DNA from: Verrucomicrobium spinosum DSM 4136 = JCM 18804
GTDB lineage: Bacteria; Verrucomicrobiota; Verrucomicrobiia; Verrucomicrobiales; Verrucomicrobiaceae
Reading direction: 5' to 3'
NCBI RefSeq assembly: GCF_000172155.1
Contig: NZ_ABIZ01000001.1
Span: 372,001 to 436,000 of the forward strand
Length of the DNA: 64,000 nt
Position 1 is the stretch's first letter, and each line of letters starts with the position of its first letter. A model generated the notes under the pieces. It worked only from the letters and a program-made list of their open reading frames with translations, searched no databases and was not told the DNA's origin. A program made the translations under genes and the position numbers. Of this stretch, positions 24,746 to 33,586 are shown in pieces.

Positions 24746-25591
24746 CTACGCCGCCTTCTTCTCCTGCTGCACGTACTTGAGCAGCTTGGCGAGGGTCTCG
24801 CGCATGACGGGGCGCTGAACGATCATGTCCACGAGGCCGTGTTCCATCATGAACTCGGCGGTCTGGAAGCCGGGCGGGAGGTCGCTGTGGGTGGTTTCCT
24901 TGACCACGCGCGGACCGGCGAAGCCGATCATGCACTTGGGTTCGGCCAGGATAAGGTCGCCCACGGTGGCGAAGCTGGCGGTCACGCCCCCGGTGGTGGG
25001 GTGGGTGAGTACGGAGATGTAGGGCAGTTTGGCCTCGCCATGGCGGGCCAGGGCACCGCAGGTCTTGGCCATCTGCATGAGGCTGAGAATGCCCTCATGC
25101 ATACGGGCACCGCCGGAGGCGCTGAAGATGATGACGGAGCACTTCTCGCGGGTGGCAGTCTCGATGGCACGGGTGATCTTTTCCCCCACCACGCTGCCCA
25201 TGCTGGCACCGAGGAAGCGGAAGTCCATGATGGCCAGCACCACGGGGGTGCCTTCGATCTTGGCCCGGCCGGTGACGACGGCCTCCTTGAGACCGGTCTT
25301 GACCTGGTAGGCCTTCACTTTGGCGAGGTAGTCCTTGAAACCAAGGGCGTTGACGGAGTCGAGGTTGGCGTCGATTTCTTCGAACGTGCCGTCATCGACG
25401 AGTGCAGCGATGCGCTCCCCTGAGCTCATCGTGAAATGATGGCCGCAATGCGTGCAGACCCGGAGATTCTTGGCCAGGGCGGATTCGTAGAGGCTCTCTC
25501 CGCAGGAAGGGCACTTCACCCACAATCCCTCAGGCATGTCCTTCTTCTTCTCACCGAGGTCACTGACTGAGCGTTTGCTGAAAAGTCCCAT
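24746..25591 (-). CDS. accD: Acetyl-CoA carboxylase carboxyltransferase subunit beta
   Basis: A 281-aa subunit that, with AccA, transfers the carboxyl group from biotin to acetyl-CoA, the first step in fatty-acid synthesis. The N-terminal zinc ribbon is C27-x2-C30...C46-x2-C49 (VKCPSCGESL, RVCTHCGHHF). The carboxyltransferase domain holds VVLAIMDFRFLGASMGSVVG and FSASGGARMHEG, the oxyanion glycines. Length and order match AccD. No accA or biotin genes are adjacent. It is transcribed towards the nested inverted repeat at 24541-24721. Confidence 0.96.
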   Translation of the reverse strand: MGLFSKRSVSDLGEKKKDMPEGLWVKCPSCGESLYESALAKNLRVCTHCGHHFTMSSGERIAALVDDGTFEEIDANLDSVNALGFKDYLAKVKAYQVKTGLKEAVVTGRAKIEGTPVVLAIMDFRFLGASMGSVVGEKITRAIETATREKCSVIIFSASGGARMHEGILSLMQMAKTCGALARHGEAKLPYISVLTHPTTGGVTASFATVGDLILAEPKCMIGFAGPRVVKETTHSDLPPGFQTAEFMMEHGLVDMIVQRPVMRETLAKLLKYVQQEKKAA

Positions 25592-25728
25592 GTAGTTAGA
25601 GTTTGGCGTTGGAGGGGCAGCTTAGCAGGGGATGGGGGAAACCGCAACCCCTGGTCACAAAGCGACAGGGAGGCTAGGCACCGGAGCGCCTGCCTCCCTG
25701 AGGGGAATTCTGGAGAATTGACCGGCAA

Positions 25729-27135
25729 CTAGGCCAGCGAGAGCTGGGTCGCGGAGACTCCGGCGGCCTCGGCAATGGCTTGATCGGTGGCGGCGGCGAG
25801 AACTTCCAAGCCCTCCTCCAGCGCTTCCTGCGGGATGGAGAGGGGCGGGGAAATCTTGACCGTCTGCCCCCAGGCACCCACCGGGGCGAAGAGGAGCAGG
25901 CCGCGCTGGTAGCACAGCTCGATGATGCGGTGGGCCAGATCGTGATCCGGCTCCGAGGTGCCAGGTTTCACAGTCTGCATGCCAGCGACCAGCCCCTTGG
26001 CCGAGACGTGACCGACCACGAGCGGGTGCTTGGCCTTGATCTTCTCCAGCCCAAAGAGGAGGACGGGCTCCAGTTCGGCGGCATTTTCCGTGAGGTGGTC
26101 ACGCAGGAGCTTGTTGATCGCGGCGGTGGCGGCGGCGCAGCACACTGGGTTGCCGGTGTGGGTGCTGGTCATCGAGCCAGGGCCAAACTGGTCCATGATC
26201 TCGCTCTTACCCAGGACGGCCGAGAGGGGGAGGGAGCTGCTGATGCCCTTGCCGCAGCAGATGATGTCTGGAGTGACGCCGTAGTGCTCGAACGCCCAGA
26301 ATTTGCCCGTGCGACCGAATCCGGCCTGCACTTCGTCGAAGGTGAGCACGATCTGATGCTGGCGGCACCAGGCGGCGAGCTCGGCCACGTACTCCACCGG
26401 GGCGAAGTCAGGGCCTACGCCCTGATAGGTCTCCATAATGACGCCGGCGATGTCTGAGGGCTTCATCCCCTGCTTGGCGAGCGAGTCGAGGAAGCAGTCA
26501 AATGACACATCCTGCTGCCAGTAGCCATCGGGGAAGGGGACATTGATGATGGCGGGATCTTCATTGACGATCCAGTTCTTCTGCCCGGCCATGCCGCCTG
26601 CCTGCTGGGAGCCCATGGTGCGACCGTGGAAGCCGCGTTCAAAGCCGACGATGCCGATCTTGCCGCGACCGCCGACCTTGATGCCGTGAGCGCGCGAGAG
26701 TTTGATGGCGCACTCGGTGGCTTCTGAGCCGGTGGTGAGAAGGAAAACCTTGTTGAGCTCCGCCGGGGCAAGTGAGGCAAGGAGGCCCACCAGTTCGGCA
26801 CGTTCTTCGCTAGGGAAAACGTAGTTATGAAGCAGCCCGCTGTTCACCTGGTCAATGATGGCCTGCCGCACCTCTGCCACGCCGTGGCCGGCATTCGTCA
26901 CGAGCACGCCGCTGCTCCAGTCGAGCCAGCGGTTGCCGTATTTATCATAGACAAAAATGTCTTCGGCCCGCTCCCAGACGATGGGCGGCATGCCGCGCAT
27001 CGACGTGGGTTCCAGCGTTCGCAATCGCTCCAGGGTGGACAAGGAGTCCGGATGGGGCAAAGCGGTGGCGATGTGACGGTACTTGGTCGCGACTGGCGGG
27101 ACGTTGACTGGTGAAATATTGAACTCTTTGCCCAT
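25729..27135 (-). CDS. Class III PLP-dependent aminotransferase (GabT/ArgD-like)
   Basis: A 468-aa fold-type I aminotransferase. PLP binding is shown by TTGSEATE (phosphate clamp, ~135-141), FDEVQAGFGRTG (D267 pairs with the pyridine N) and K296 in CCGKGISSSLP (Schiff base). The HTGNPVCCAAA motif is typical of class III. Likely substrates are omega-amino acids such as 4-aminobutyrate, but related enzymes act on acetylornithine or aminoethylphosphonate. It is divergent from an AraC regulator with a 71-bp shared gap, which suggests substrate-induced control. The true substrate cannot be fixed from sequence. Confidence 0.9.
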   Translation of the reverse strand: MGKEFNISPVNVPPVATKYRHIATALPHPDSLSTLERLRTLEPTSMRGMPPIVWERAEDIFVYDKYGNRWLDWSSGVLVTNAGHGVAEVRQAIIDQVNSGLLHNYVFPSEERAELVGLLASLAPAELNKVFLLTTGSEATECAIKLSRAHGIKVGGRGKIGIVGFERGFHGRTMGSQQAGGMAGQKNWIVNEDPAIINVPFPDGYWQQDVSFDCFLDSLAKQGMKPSDIAGVIMETYQGVGPDFAPVEYVAELAAWCRQHQIVLTFDEVQAGFGRTGKFWAFEHYGVTPDIICCGKGISSSLPLSAVLGKSEIMDQFGPGSMTSTHTGNPVCCAAATAAINKLLRDHLTENAAELEPVLLFGLEKIKAKHPLVVGHVSAKGLVAGMQTVKPGTSEPDHDLAHRIIELCYQRGLLLFAPVGAWGQTVKISPPLSIPQEALEEGLEVLAAATDQAIAEAAGVSATQLSLA

Positions 27136-27206
27136 GTAAAGAAGCTATCACCTCGGCATTGCACCCTCCACGCCGTGTGTCATGATTTCCGGTACTTTTG
27201 TCACAG

Positions 27207-28100
27207 ATGAAGCCTGCCAACCAAGTCAGAAAACCGATCCGGGAAACCGTCCCGTTGTCTGAACATGAGTCATTTCACTGCGAAGAAGTGCAGGGGCCAA
27301 ATTACGGCGCCCAATGGCATTTTCATCCGGAACATCAACTGACGCTCGTGCTGAAGAGCCGTGGTTACAGGGTTGTAGGCGACAGCCTGGCTCCCTTGAC
27401 CGCCGGTGATCTCGTCCTGGTCGGGTCAAATTTGCCCCACGTCTGGCATCAAGATGAGAGTGCTGGCCGTTCCCGAAAAGCGGTTCATGCCATCATCATC
27501 CGCTTTCTGGACAACTTCATGGGCGATGACTTTTTGCAAAGACCGGAGCTCGAAAACGTCCGTCAGCTGCTCAAACGGGCGAGTCGCGGACTGCATTTCA
27601 CCGGAAAAACCCGGAACGAGGTGGCGGAGCGTTTGCGCCGTCTGGCGGACAATCAGGGCCTGCCCCGTGTGATTGAGCTGTTGAGCATTCTGGACCTGCT
27701 GTCCCACTCGAAGGACGTGAAGTCCCTGGCCAGCCCGCAGTATGCGCCAGAACTCAAGGGATCTGACCAGGGGAGGATGGAGCGGGCGATCCGCTACATT
27801 CATGGGAATCTCCTGGAGACGGTGGACCGCGACGAAGCCGCCGCTCACGCCAGCCTCAGCCCCGGGGCCTTCAGCCGGTTCTTCCGCACCCGCACTGGCA
27901 AGACCCTGCCGCAGTATGTGAATGAGTTGCGCATTGGACGCGCCTGCTCCCGCCTGGTGGAGGAGGATATCAAGATTGCAGATCTCGCCCTGGATTGCGG
28001 GTTTGGGAATCTGGCGAATTTCAACCGCCAATTCCAGCGCGTGATGGGGATGACGCCGAAGGCGTACCGGCGGGAGTTCCAGAGGAATGCTGTTTTGTAG
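27207..28100 (+). CDS. AraC-family transcriptional regulator with cupin sensor
   Basis: A 297-aa regulator. The N-terminal half is a cupin-type sensor (QWHFHPEHQLTLVLKSRGYR, then LTAGDLVLVGSNLPHVWH). The C-terminal ~100 residues form two helix-turn-helix motifs: DRDEAAAHASLSPGAFSRFFRTRTGKTLPQYVNELRI and IADLALDCGFGNLANFNRQFQRVMGMTPKAYRR. The GF.N.ANFNRQF pattern is diagnostic. ATG 27207 is chosen over the in-frame TTG at 27198. It is divergent from the aminotransferase and is the likely regulator of that gene. Base composition is slightly lower in GC than the neighbours. Confidence 0.92.
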   Translation: MKPANQVRKPIRETVPLSEHESFHCEEVQGPNYGAQWHFHPEHQLTLVLKSRGYRVVGDSLAPLTAGDLVLVGSNLPHVWHQDESAGRSRKAVHAIIIRFLDNFMGDDFLQRPELENVRQLLKRASRGLHFTGKTRNEVAERLRRLADNQGLPRVIELLSILDLLSHSKDVKSLASPQYAPELKGSDQGRMERAIRYIHGNLLETVDRDEAAAHASLSPGAFSRFFRTRTGKTLPQYVNELRIGRACSRLVEEDIKIADLALDCGFGNLANFNRQFQRVMGMTPKAYRREFQRNAVL

Positions 28101-28102
28101 GA

Positions 28103-28136
28103 AGTAAAAAGTTGAGAGTAAAAAGTGAAAAGTGGG
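28103..28136 (+). repeat. Heptad tract after AraC stop (AGTAAAA/AGTGAAA units)
   Basis: A 34-bp purine-rich tract with a 7-bp period begins 3 bp after the AraC stop codon. A near-identical tract starts at the stop of the lipoprotein gene (47013-47044). Confidence 0.85.
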
Positions 28137-28490
28137 GGGCGCTTCGGGGTACGGGCGGTCAGTAAAGGGAGTGAGGGACATTCTTGTCCCGGTCCCTGCC
28201 AGATGTCCCATGCGGAGCGCTTGCTATTGGCTGCACATGGGATTGCTGTAGGGCGGGCGCTCCGCCTGCCACAAATGTCTCCTGATGAGGCAACCGAAGC
28301 GGTCGCCCTACAACCCAAGGGGGTTGGGGCAGGAAGGGGAAATGGGTGTCTGAGGGCGAGGCAGCTGATGGGAGGCCTGGGAGGGAGATCCTCTGTCAGC
28401 AGGCGAAAGCGGCGTCGAGCCGCCAGCACTCCAAGACGCTTCGCGACAACGGATGTGCTGGGTGGGGTTGGGCGTCCTGCGCGGGAGAGA

Positions 28491-28528
28491 ATTACTGACG
28501 CACTGACGTACCGCCCACTGACGCACTG
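28491..28528 (-). repeat. CACTGACG tract abutting the OsmC stop
   Basis: Units of CACTGACG, some imperfect, end 2 bp before the stop codon of the OsmC gene (on the other strand, so 3' of it). The same unit occurs five times at 10271-10310. Confidence 0.85.
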
Positions 28529-28530
28529 GT

Positions 28531-29001
28531 TTACGGAGTCACCGGCTTCACCAAAATCTCCGTCTTCACGGAGTTGGCGATGTAGCACTGCTCGTGAGCC
28601 TCGTGATGGAGGTGGTCTTCCTCTTCGGGTGACGGGGCGTTGGGGCCGTACTGGATGCGGACGTTCAGGGTGATGTGGCTGACCCAGGGGACCCCAGTGT
28701 CGTTCTTGGTCATGACGCCGACGGCTTCATCTTGATAGCGCTCAACCTGGAAGCCTTTTCGCCCCGCGAGGAAGAGATAGGTCAGCATGTGGCAGCTGGA
28801 GATGGCGGCGACAAAGGCTTCCTCCGGGTCCACGCAGTCGGGATTGGAGAACGGCGGGCGCACCACGGAAGGCGAGGGTGAGGCCGGGACGGTGACGCCG
28901 CCGTCGAATTTCCAGGTGTGCTCCCGCGAATAGCGTCCCTTGGTGAACTCTCCCTCGGCACTGGTGTTTTCCCACAGGATGAAGGCTTTGTGTTCGGACA
29001 T
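28531..29001 (-). CDS. OsmC/Ohr-family thiol peroxidase-like protein
   Basis: A 156-aa OsmC-fold protein. It has GEFTKGRYSREHTWKFDGG near the N-terminus, CVDPEEAFVAAISSCHMLTYLFLA with the resolving/peroxidatic Cys in SSCHM, and a C-terminal HEQCYIANSVKTEILV with the second Cys. This two-Cys pattern marks OsmC-type organic hydroperoxide reductases, which protect against lipid peroxides. The start at 29001 (MSEHKAF) is chosen because family members are 140-160 residues; the open frame extends 75 codons upstream without homology. Confidence 0.9.
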   Translation of the reverse strand: MSEHKAFILWENTSAEGEFTKGRYSREHTWKFDGGVTVPASPSPSVVRPPFSNPDCVDPEEAFVAAISSCHMLTYLFLAGRKGFQVERYQDEAVGVMTKNDTGVPWVSHITLNVRIQYGPNAPSPEEEDHLHHEAHEQCYIANSVKTEILVKPVTP

Positions 29002-29070
29002 GGGCGGAGGGCGTGTGGGAGAGGGTTGTGCTGGAGCCAGGAGGAACGTGTGGTAGGATTGATCCTCAAT

Positions 29071-29298
29071 ATGTCTGGTCCATTGGTTACGGATTCGACC
29101 TCCGATATGGCGATGCCAATTTCGGGGCGTGTCGGGTGTGATGGAGGCTTGGCGATAATTATGCGCCCAGTTCCTCGTCGGTGCACTGGAGCCGACCTCC
29201 TTGCAGCTTGGAAGCGGATGCTCCATCTTGATGCGGCTGAGGCTGAATTGTTCGAGGCAGAACTGGCCTCGGCACGGAAAAACCTGCGGTTGCTATAG
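29071..29298 (+). CDS. Small protein, possible orphan antitoxin
   Basis: A 75-aa reading frame from ATG 29071. The C-terminal half (VPRRCTGADLLAAWKRMLHL, then an Ala/Glu/Leu-rich helix) looks like the toxin-wrapping tail of VapB/Phd-type antitoxins, and the N-terminal part could be the end of a short beta domain. No toxin gene follows; within 75 bp a repeat cassette begins. It may be a leftover of a toxin-antitoxin locus broken by repeat insertion. No clear ribosome-binding site was seen. It could also be spurious. Confidence 0.35.
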   Translation: MSGPLVTDSTSDMAMPISGRVGCDGGLAIIMRPVPRRCTGADLLAAWKRMLHLDAAEAELFEAELASARKNLRLL

Positions 29299-29371
29299 GC
29301 TGACTTCGTGGACTGATCGCGACTAAGGGGCACCTCCTGCTCGGTAGATCGCTTGACTAGAGGGCGTTTCC

Positions 29372-29615
29372 GAACCCGAAGGGTTCATCATGCGTAGCCA
29401 CGGGTTAGGCGAGTTTAGCGAGCCAAACCCGTGGAAAGCGTCAACGCCGTGCTACCGCAGAGCGGTAGGCCTTGGGCGGGGGTGCCTGCTTGGGAGGTAT
29501 GACCGCCGTGATGGCCTACCGCTCCGCGGTAGGGTTTCTGCGCAACGTTTTCCATGGGTTGCACTCGCTCCGCTCGTTTCACCGCATGGCTATTCATGGT
29601 GAACCCTCCGGGTTC
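29372..29615. repeat. Three-hairpin repeat cassette, inverted pair (copy 2)
   Basis: The left arm (29372-29468) runs GAACCCGAAGGGTTC, an ACGGGTT...AACCCGT stem, CTACCGCAGAGCGGTAG. The right arm (29516-29615) is the inverted order, ending in GAACCCTCCGGGTTC. It is the same family as 3188-3530, with the arms in the opposite order and a spacer of only ~47 bp. Both copies sit next to toxin-antitoxin debris. Confidence 0.85.
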
Positions 29616-29794
29616 GAGTGCGCGGGGGGGGGCACCTCGCAGCGGGAGGTTCGTTAGCGGTCTGTTGGTTTGAGTCGGGACTCCGCAAGTGAGCCCGTTG
29701 ACGCCAAAGGCGTCAGGAGCCCACTTCGCGCCCCTTCGGCGAGCCCCTGTCATGCGGGACAGGGCTCGCCAATGCTGGAGGCTTGTCCTCCCCA

Positions 29795-31459
29795 TTACTT
29801 CTTCGTCACCTTCTTCTGCTCCTTCACGAACTTCTCGGGTTGGCCTTCGATGAAGTCGATGACCTGGCCCTGGTCGCGGAGGCGTTCCTGGAGGTTCTCG
29901 ATGATGAGGTCCTGCACGGTCTTGTTCCAGAGTGCGGCGCGGGCGGCGGCGACTCCGGCGGCATGGCCGGTCTTCATCCAGGTGCTTTCCAGGCGGTAAG
30001 TGCAGAAGGCCACATGGGAGAAGCTGGCGGCGCCGGGAACGAGGAGGTTGGTGCATTCCTCGGCCTTGGGCTGGATGGCGCGGAAGGGAATCTGATACAC
30101 CTGACCCTCCTCCCAGATGCGGCCTTCGTTCACGAACTCCGTGGGGGAGAGGGCGAGGCGCTGCACATGGTGGCTGTCGATGAAGTGGCTGCCCATGGCG
30201 ATGCTGTCGGGCTTGCGGCGGTCCTCGGTGATGTCCTTCTGCGTCACCACATAGAGACCTTTCATACGGCGGGCCTCGCGGACATAAGGCTGGTAGGGCC
30301 AGTTGTCGTTGTTGGTGAACTCGTCCTTGGCCAGGCCCCACTGCTTGGTCTCGGTGCGCAGTGATTCCGGCACAGTCTCATCGGTGGCGAGGAAGTGGAA
30401 CATGCCCAGGGTGTAGTCCGTGTGGTCGGCGATGATCCGGTCCCGTGTGGCGTAGTCGCCATCCGGGTAGTCGAACTGCCCGCCGAAATGGCCCACGGAA
30501 ATAACGGCGGCCTGCTTGTTGTTGACCTCCTTCTTGTCCTTGCGACCGGGGGCGTGGGAGTAGAGGTCGATGATGTCGAGGAGCTTCACCGGTTCATTGG
30601 CGGCGGTCTTTTCCTTGATCCAGTTTTCCAGCACCTTGTAGCGGGCGCGGTCATAGCGCTTGGGCTGGGGGAAGGGCACGCTCTTTTCCGGGGCGTTGGA
30701 GAGGCAGAGGCGCCAGTTGTAGTTCATCACCTTTTTGTCGGCGGCACCTTCCGTCACGTCCTTGGCCCAGCCGCTGATGCCGGGGAGCAGGTTGCCGTTC
30801 TCATCCACCGTCGCGGCCTTGCGCGGTGTCTTGTCCAGACGGATGCCGGCGAGGGACTCGCCATACTCTTCGATCGACTCACGGCCCCAGGTGTAGCTCA
30901 CGCCGCTGCGGGCCATGAGATCGCCTTCATACCCGGCGTCCACAAAAGTCTTGGCGGTGATCTTGGAGCCATCGCTGAGGGTGATGCTCTTGATGGTGGC
31001 GCCTTCTTTCTCCACCTTCTCCACTCGCACGCCGTACTTCACCTCCACCTTGGCCTCATCCAGCATGGCGTGGAAGACCTTGGCGGCGACTTTGGATTCA
31101 AAGTAGTACACCGGGTTCCAGCGGCCGTATTCCCAGCCCATGCGCTGATAGGCCTCCTGGGCCACGCCGCCGAAGGTCCACTTCAGCATGTGTTCGGTTT
31201 CGGCGGTGTTCAGCCCGCTGGTATTGAGGCCGCCCACCTCCTTGGTGGGCTCGATGAGCAGGGTCTTAGCCCCTTCGCGAGCGGCCGCCACGGAGGCCGC
31301 GACCCCACAGGGAACGCCGCTGTAAACCACGACGTCATAGGCCGGGGCATCTGCAGGTAGGGCCGCGACGGCGGGCGGGGTGGCAGTGGGTTCCTGGGCC
31401 AGGCCTGGGTGCAAGGCGGTGGCGGCAAACAGTGCGGCGACAAAGAAGCGGCGGTGCAT
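29795..31459 (-). CDS. Exported FAD-dependent oxidoreductase
   Basis: A 554-aa protein with a signal peptide (MHRRFFVAALFAATALHPGLA). An FAD-binding Rossmann fold starts at YDVVVYSGVPCGVAASVAAARE, a variant of GxGxxG typical of the PF12831 FAD_oxidored family. The second FAD segment is KTFVDAGYEGDLMARSGV, and the C-terminal part contains LLVPGAASFSHVAFCTYRLESTWMKTGHAAG, also an FAD contact. PF12831 proteins in these phyla are exported and probably oxidise sugars or sugar acids. No partner cytochrome is adjacent. The 5' side faces a repeat-rich gap. Confidence 0.88.
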   Translation of the reverse strand: MHRRFFVAALFAATALHPGLAQEPTATPPAVAALPADAPAYDVVVYSGVPCGVAASVAAAREGAKTLLIEPTKEVGGLNTSGLNTAETEHMLKWTFGGVAQEAYQRMGWEYGRWNPVYYFESKVAAKVFHAMLDEAKVEVKYGVRVEKVEKEGATIKSITLSDGSKITAKTFVDAGYEGDLMARSGVSYTWGRESIEEYGESLAGIRLDKTPRKAATVDENGNLLPGISGWAKDVTEGAADKKVMNYNWRLCLSNAPEKSVPFPQPKRYDRARYKVLENWIKEKTAANEPVKLLDIIDLYSHAPGRKDKKEVNNKQAAVISVGHFGGQFDYPDGDYATRDRIIADHTDYTLGMFHFLATDETVPESLRTETKQWGLAKDEFTNNDNWPYQPYVREARRMKGLYVVTQKDITEDRRKPDSIAMGSHFIDSHHVQRLALSPTEFVNEGRIWEEGQVYQIPFRAIQPKAEECTNLLVPGAASFSHVAFCTYRLESTWMKTGHAAGVAAARAALWNKTVQDLIIENLQERLRDQGQVIDFIEGQPEKFVKEQKKVTKK

Positions 31460-31767
31460 CGTGTGAGGAAGGGAGGGAGGGTGAGGATCGCCAGCGAGGG
31501 GCCGGCAGTGGAATAAGTCAGGACCAGGGAGGATTGGACATGAGGATTTTTGGGCGGGGGTGGATAACGAAACTACTCCGAAGGAGTTGAGGCGGCCGGG
31601 TCTGGGCGTTGGCCCTTGCGGCGACTGAGCGGATGGGGACCATCGGACGACGCCTGTGGCGGGGCCTCGGGAGTAGTCCGACGGTCCCCGGCGGGTGGTG
31701 AGCAGAGGGGTTGAGCGGGGAATGCGGTGAGTGTGCCGATCGTATGGTGCGTCAGTCGCGGGATATC

Positions 31768-31972
31768 TGCTGCAGACGCTTCAGTTAGTGCCTCCTCACG
31801 TCGACAACCACGCCCGGTGTTGGGGGGTGGTTCGGCAGAGGGAACGACGCCATTGCCAATGGGAGATCGGGCAGGCTGAGGCGTGTGGCGAGGCTCTGTT
31901 TGTTGTTCAAACTTTAGTTTGCTCAGTTATTCAATCGAGGACTGAGCAAACTAAAGTTTGAACTACAAACAG
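31768..31972. repeat. Composite repeat: CCTCCTCACGTCGACAACC module plus TTCAAACTTTAGTTTGC hairpin
   Basis: The module starting GCAGACGCTTCAGTTAGTGC recurs at 40180-40235 (inverted), 40570-40640 and 41780-41850. The hairpin at 31896-31972 has ~30-bp arms built on TTCAAACTTTAGTTTGCTCA and its complement. The same hairpin occurs at 34809-34915 and 40674-40750, and at 40674 it again follows the module, so the two travel together. Confidence 0.85.
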
Positions 31973-32004
31973 TATCCAATAGCGCCCCCAAACCGTGCGG
32001 GAGC

Positions 32005-32054
32005 TCAAGTCTTGCGTCTTCTGTCTTCTAGTCTTCTGTCTCCCGCAACGCGGG
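32005..32054 (-). repeat. Hairpin plus AGAC heptads abutting the Gfo/Idh stop
   Basis: Read in the sense of the Gfo/Idh gene, the stop codon is followed at once by the hairpin CCCGCGTTGCGGG and then by AGACAGA AGACTAG AAGACAGA AGACGCA AGACTTG. The same order (stop, hairpin, AGAC heptads) recurs at the M28 peptidase and 254-aa protein genes. Confidence 0.88.
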
Positions 32055-33338
32055 CTACACCGCCCGGTCATAAAGCTTCTCGAACACCTTTTCCGGACCT
32101 TCGGCGGCGCGCATGGGATCGACGATGGTGATGCCATCTGGGCCAAAGCGGGCGGTCACCGGGGCACCGTTGCCTTCGTTGAGGTACTTGAAGTTAAGGT
32201 CGCGAACCACGGCGGCGGCGTGCACAATCGCGGTGGTGATGCGGGCGTCTTCAGCGGTGGGGTAGATGGAGGCCACGTCATCCAGGGTGGATCCGTGGAA
32301 CTTCACACGGCAGATGGCAGCGAGGCCGACGGTGAGGCTGTCCACGCCGTAGCCCAGGTAGCCGCTGGTGCCATCGGGGCGGGCTACTTCGCGGGTAAAG
32401 TGGTTGTTGCTGGTGCGGGAGCCGCCGCCAGCGTTCCAGAAGCGGAAGCCGCGGTACTGCTGATCGCTTTCCACCTTGCCATCGGCGCCGACGATCTCGT
32501 GGCCCTGGTTCACGGGCGCTTCGAAGTCGGCGGGCGTGATCCAGTTGTTGTGGAAGTTGATGCTCATGCCGTTCTCGAACTCCACGCGCACCTGCACGGC
32601 GTCGTAGGCATTGATGCCATCGCGCACAAGGCGCTTCTTCTGGCCGACGGCGGAGAGGGAGACGGGCTTGCTGCGGTAGTAGCTGTAGATCAGGTCCGTC
32701 CAGTGCGGGCCCACGTAGCTGAAGGGATCGCTGCTTTCCACCCACTTGAAGGTGCTGGTGCTGACCTCCAGCGGCTCTTCCAGATAAGCGGTGCCGTAGA
32801 GCGGAGCGCCGATGCGATTCTGAATGTCGTTCTTGATGCGCAGGTGGTCGGGATCGTAGCGCTTGTGCATGTCCACCGCGACCACGCAGTTCTTTTCCCG
32901 GGCGAGATCGATGATCTGATCCGCCTCATGAATGCTCAAGCACATGGGCTTCTCCGTCATCACGTGCACGCCCTTGGCCAGGGCGGCGAGGATGGGCTCA
33001 GTGTGGAGATGGTCCGGCGTGGCCACGGCCATCACGTCCAGATCCGGGAAGTCGCGCAGGATGTCATCCCACGGGGCTTCACCGTGATAAGCCTTGGGTT
33101 CGCGTCCGGTCATTTCCTTGAAACTGGCCGCAGCCTTGGCGGCGGAGCCGGGCGAGCGGGTGGCCACGGCCACGAGGTCAAAACGGATGAGGGCAAAGTC
33201 GCGGCTCCACGCATCCAGTCCCACGCGGGCGAGCTGGCCGGCGATGCCAAAGCGCTGGAGATCGGCATAGGCACGGGCATGCACGTCACCGCCGAACATG
33301 CCGGCGCCGACCAGGGCGATCTTGATGGTAGTTTCCAT
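32055..33338 (-). CDS. Gfo/Idh/MocA-family oxidoreductase
   Basis: A 427-aa NAD(P)-dependent sugar oxidoreductase. The N-terminal Rossmann fold is IKIALVGAGMFGGDVHARAY. The EKPMCLSIHEADQI motif (catalytic Lys of the EKP signature) and the VVAVDMHKRYDPDHLRIK segment mark the substrate site. A ~20-residue insert after GAGMFG replaces the usual short loop. No signal peptide is present from the chosen start (33338), which directly precedes the Rossmann strand; the frame upstream is open but has no family character. Likely substrates are inositol- or glucose-type sugars. Confidence 0.88.
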   Translation of the reverse strand: METTIKIALVGAGMFGGDVHARAYADLQRFGIAGQLARVGLDAWSRDFALIRFDLVAVATRSPGSAAKAAASFKEMTGREPKAYHGEAPWDDILRDFPDLDVMAVATPDHLHTEPILAALAKGVHVMTEKPMCLSIHEADQIIDLAREKNCVVAVDMHKRYDPDHLRIKNDIQNRIGAPLYGTAYLEEPLEVSTSTFKWVESSDPFSYVGPHWTDLIYSYYRSKPVSLSAVGQKKRLVRDGINAYDAVQVRVEFENGMSINFHNNWITPADFEAPVNQGHEIVGADGKVESDQQYRGFRFWNAGGGSRTSNNHFTREVARPDGTSGYLGYGVDSLTVGLAAICRVKFHGSTLDDVASIYPTAEDARITTAIVHAAAVVRDLNFKYLNEGNGAPVTARFGPDGITIVDPMRAAEGPEKVFEKLYDRAV

Positions 33339-33586
33339 GAACGTGAGGGAAATGCGGATGGGGAAAGGATGCGACCCAGGAGGGGGACGGTGCGGCATCT
33401 TCGATGAACTTGTGGCGGATTGCTCCTCGTTTCCTCCCGACTTCAGATACAATTGTACCAGCCCGTTGTCATCCGGGCTCTTCGGCAAAACCGCGTTCCG
33501 GGGGAAATCTGCACGACTTTTTTCATTAGGCCGGGTTTTACCCGCCATGGCCCAGTCGGGCCGCGTTCACCCTCCCTGCCACCTCC

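Larger units (their letters stand above)
28101..28530. other. Repeat-filled gap between AraC and OsmC genes
   Basis: This 430-bp gap holds a heptad tract directly after the AraC stop, a TGTAGGGCGGGCGCTCCG hairpin at 28247-28270, a copy of GCAGGCGAAAGCGGCGTCG at 28399-28424 (also at 39993-40018) and an 8-bp-unit tract that abuts the OsmC stop. No gene was seen. Confidence 0.75.
31460..32054. other. Repeat-rich gap between two oxidoreductase genes
   Basis: About 595 bp with a long imperfect hairpin at 31632-31693 (GGGGACCATCGGAC / GTCCGACGGTCCCC), a composite module at 31768-31890, a perfect-stem hairpin at 31896-31972 and an AGAC-type heptad tract that ends at the stop of the Gfo/Idh gene. 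No gene was recognised. Confidence 0.75.
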
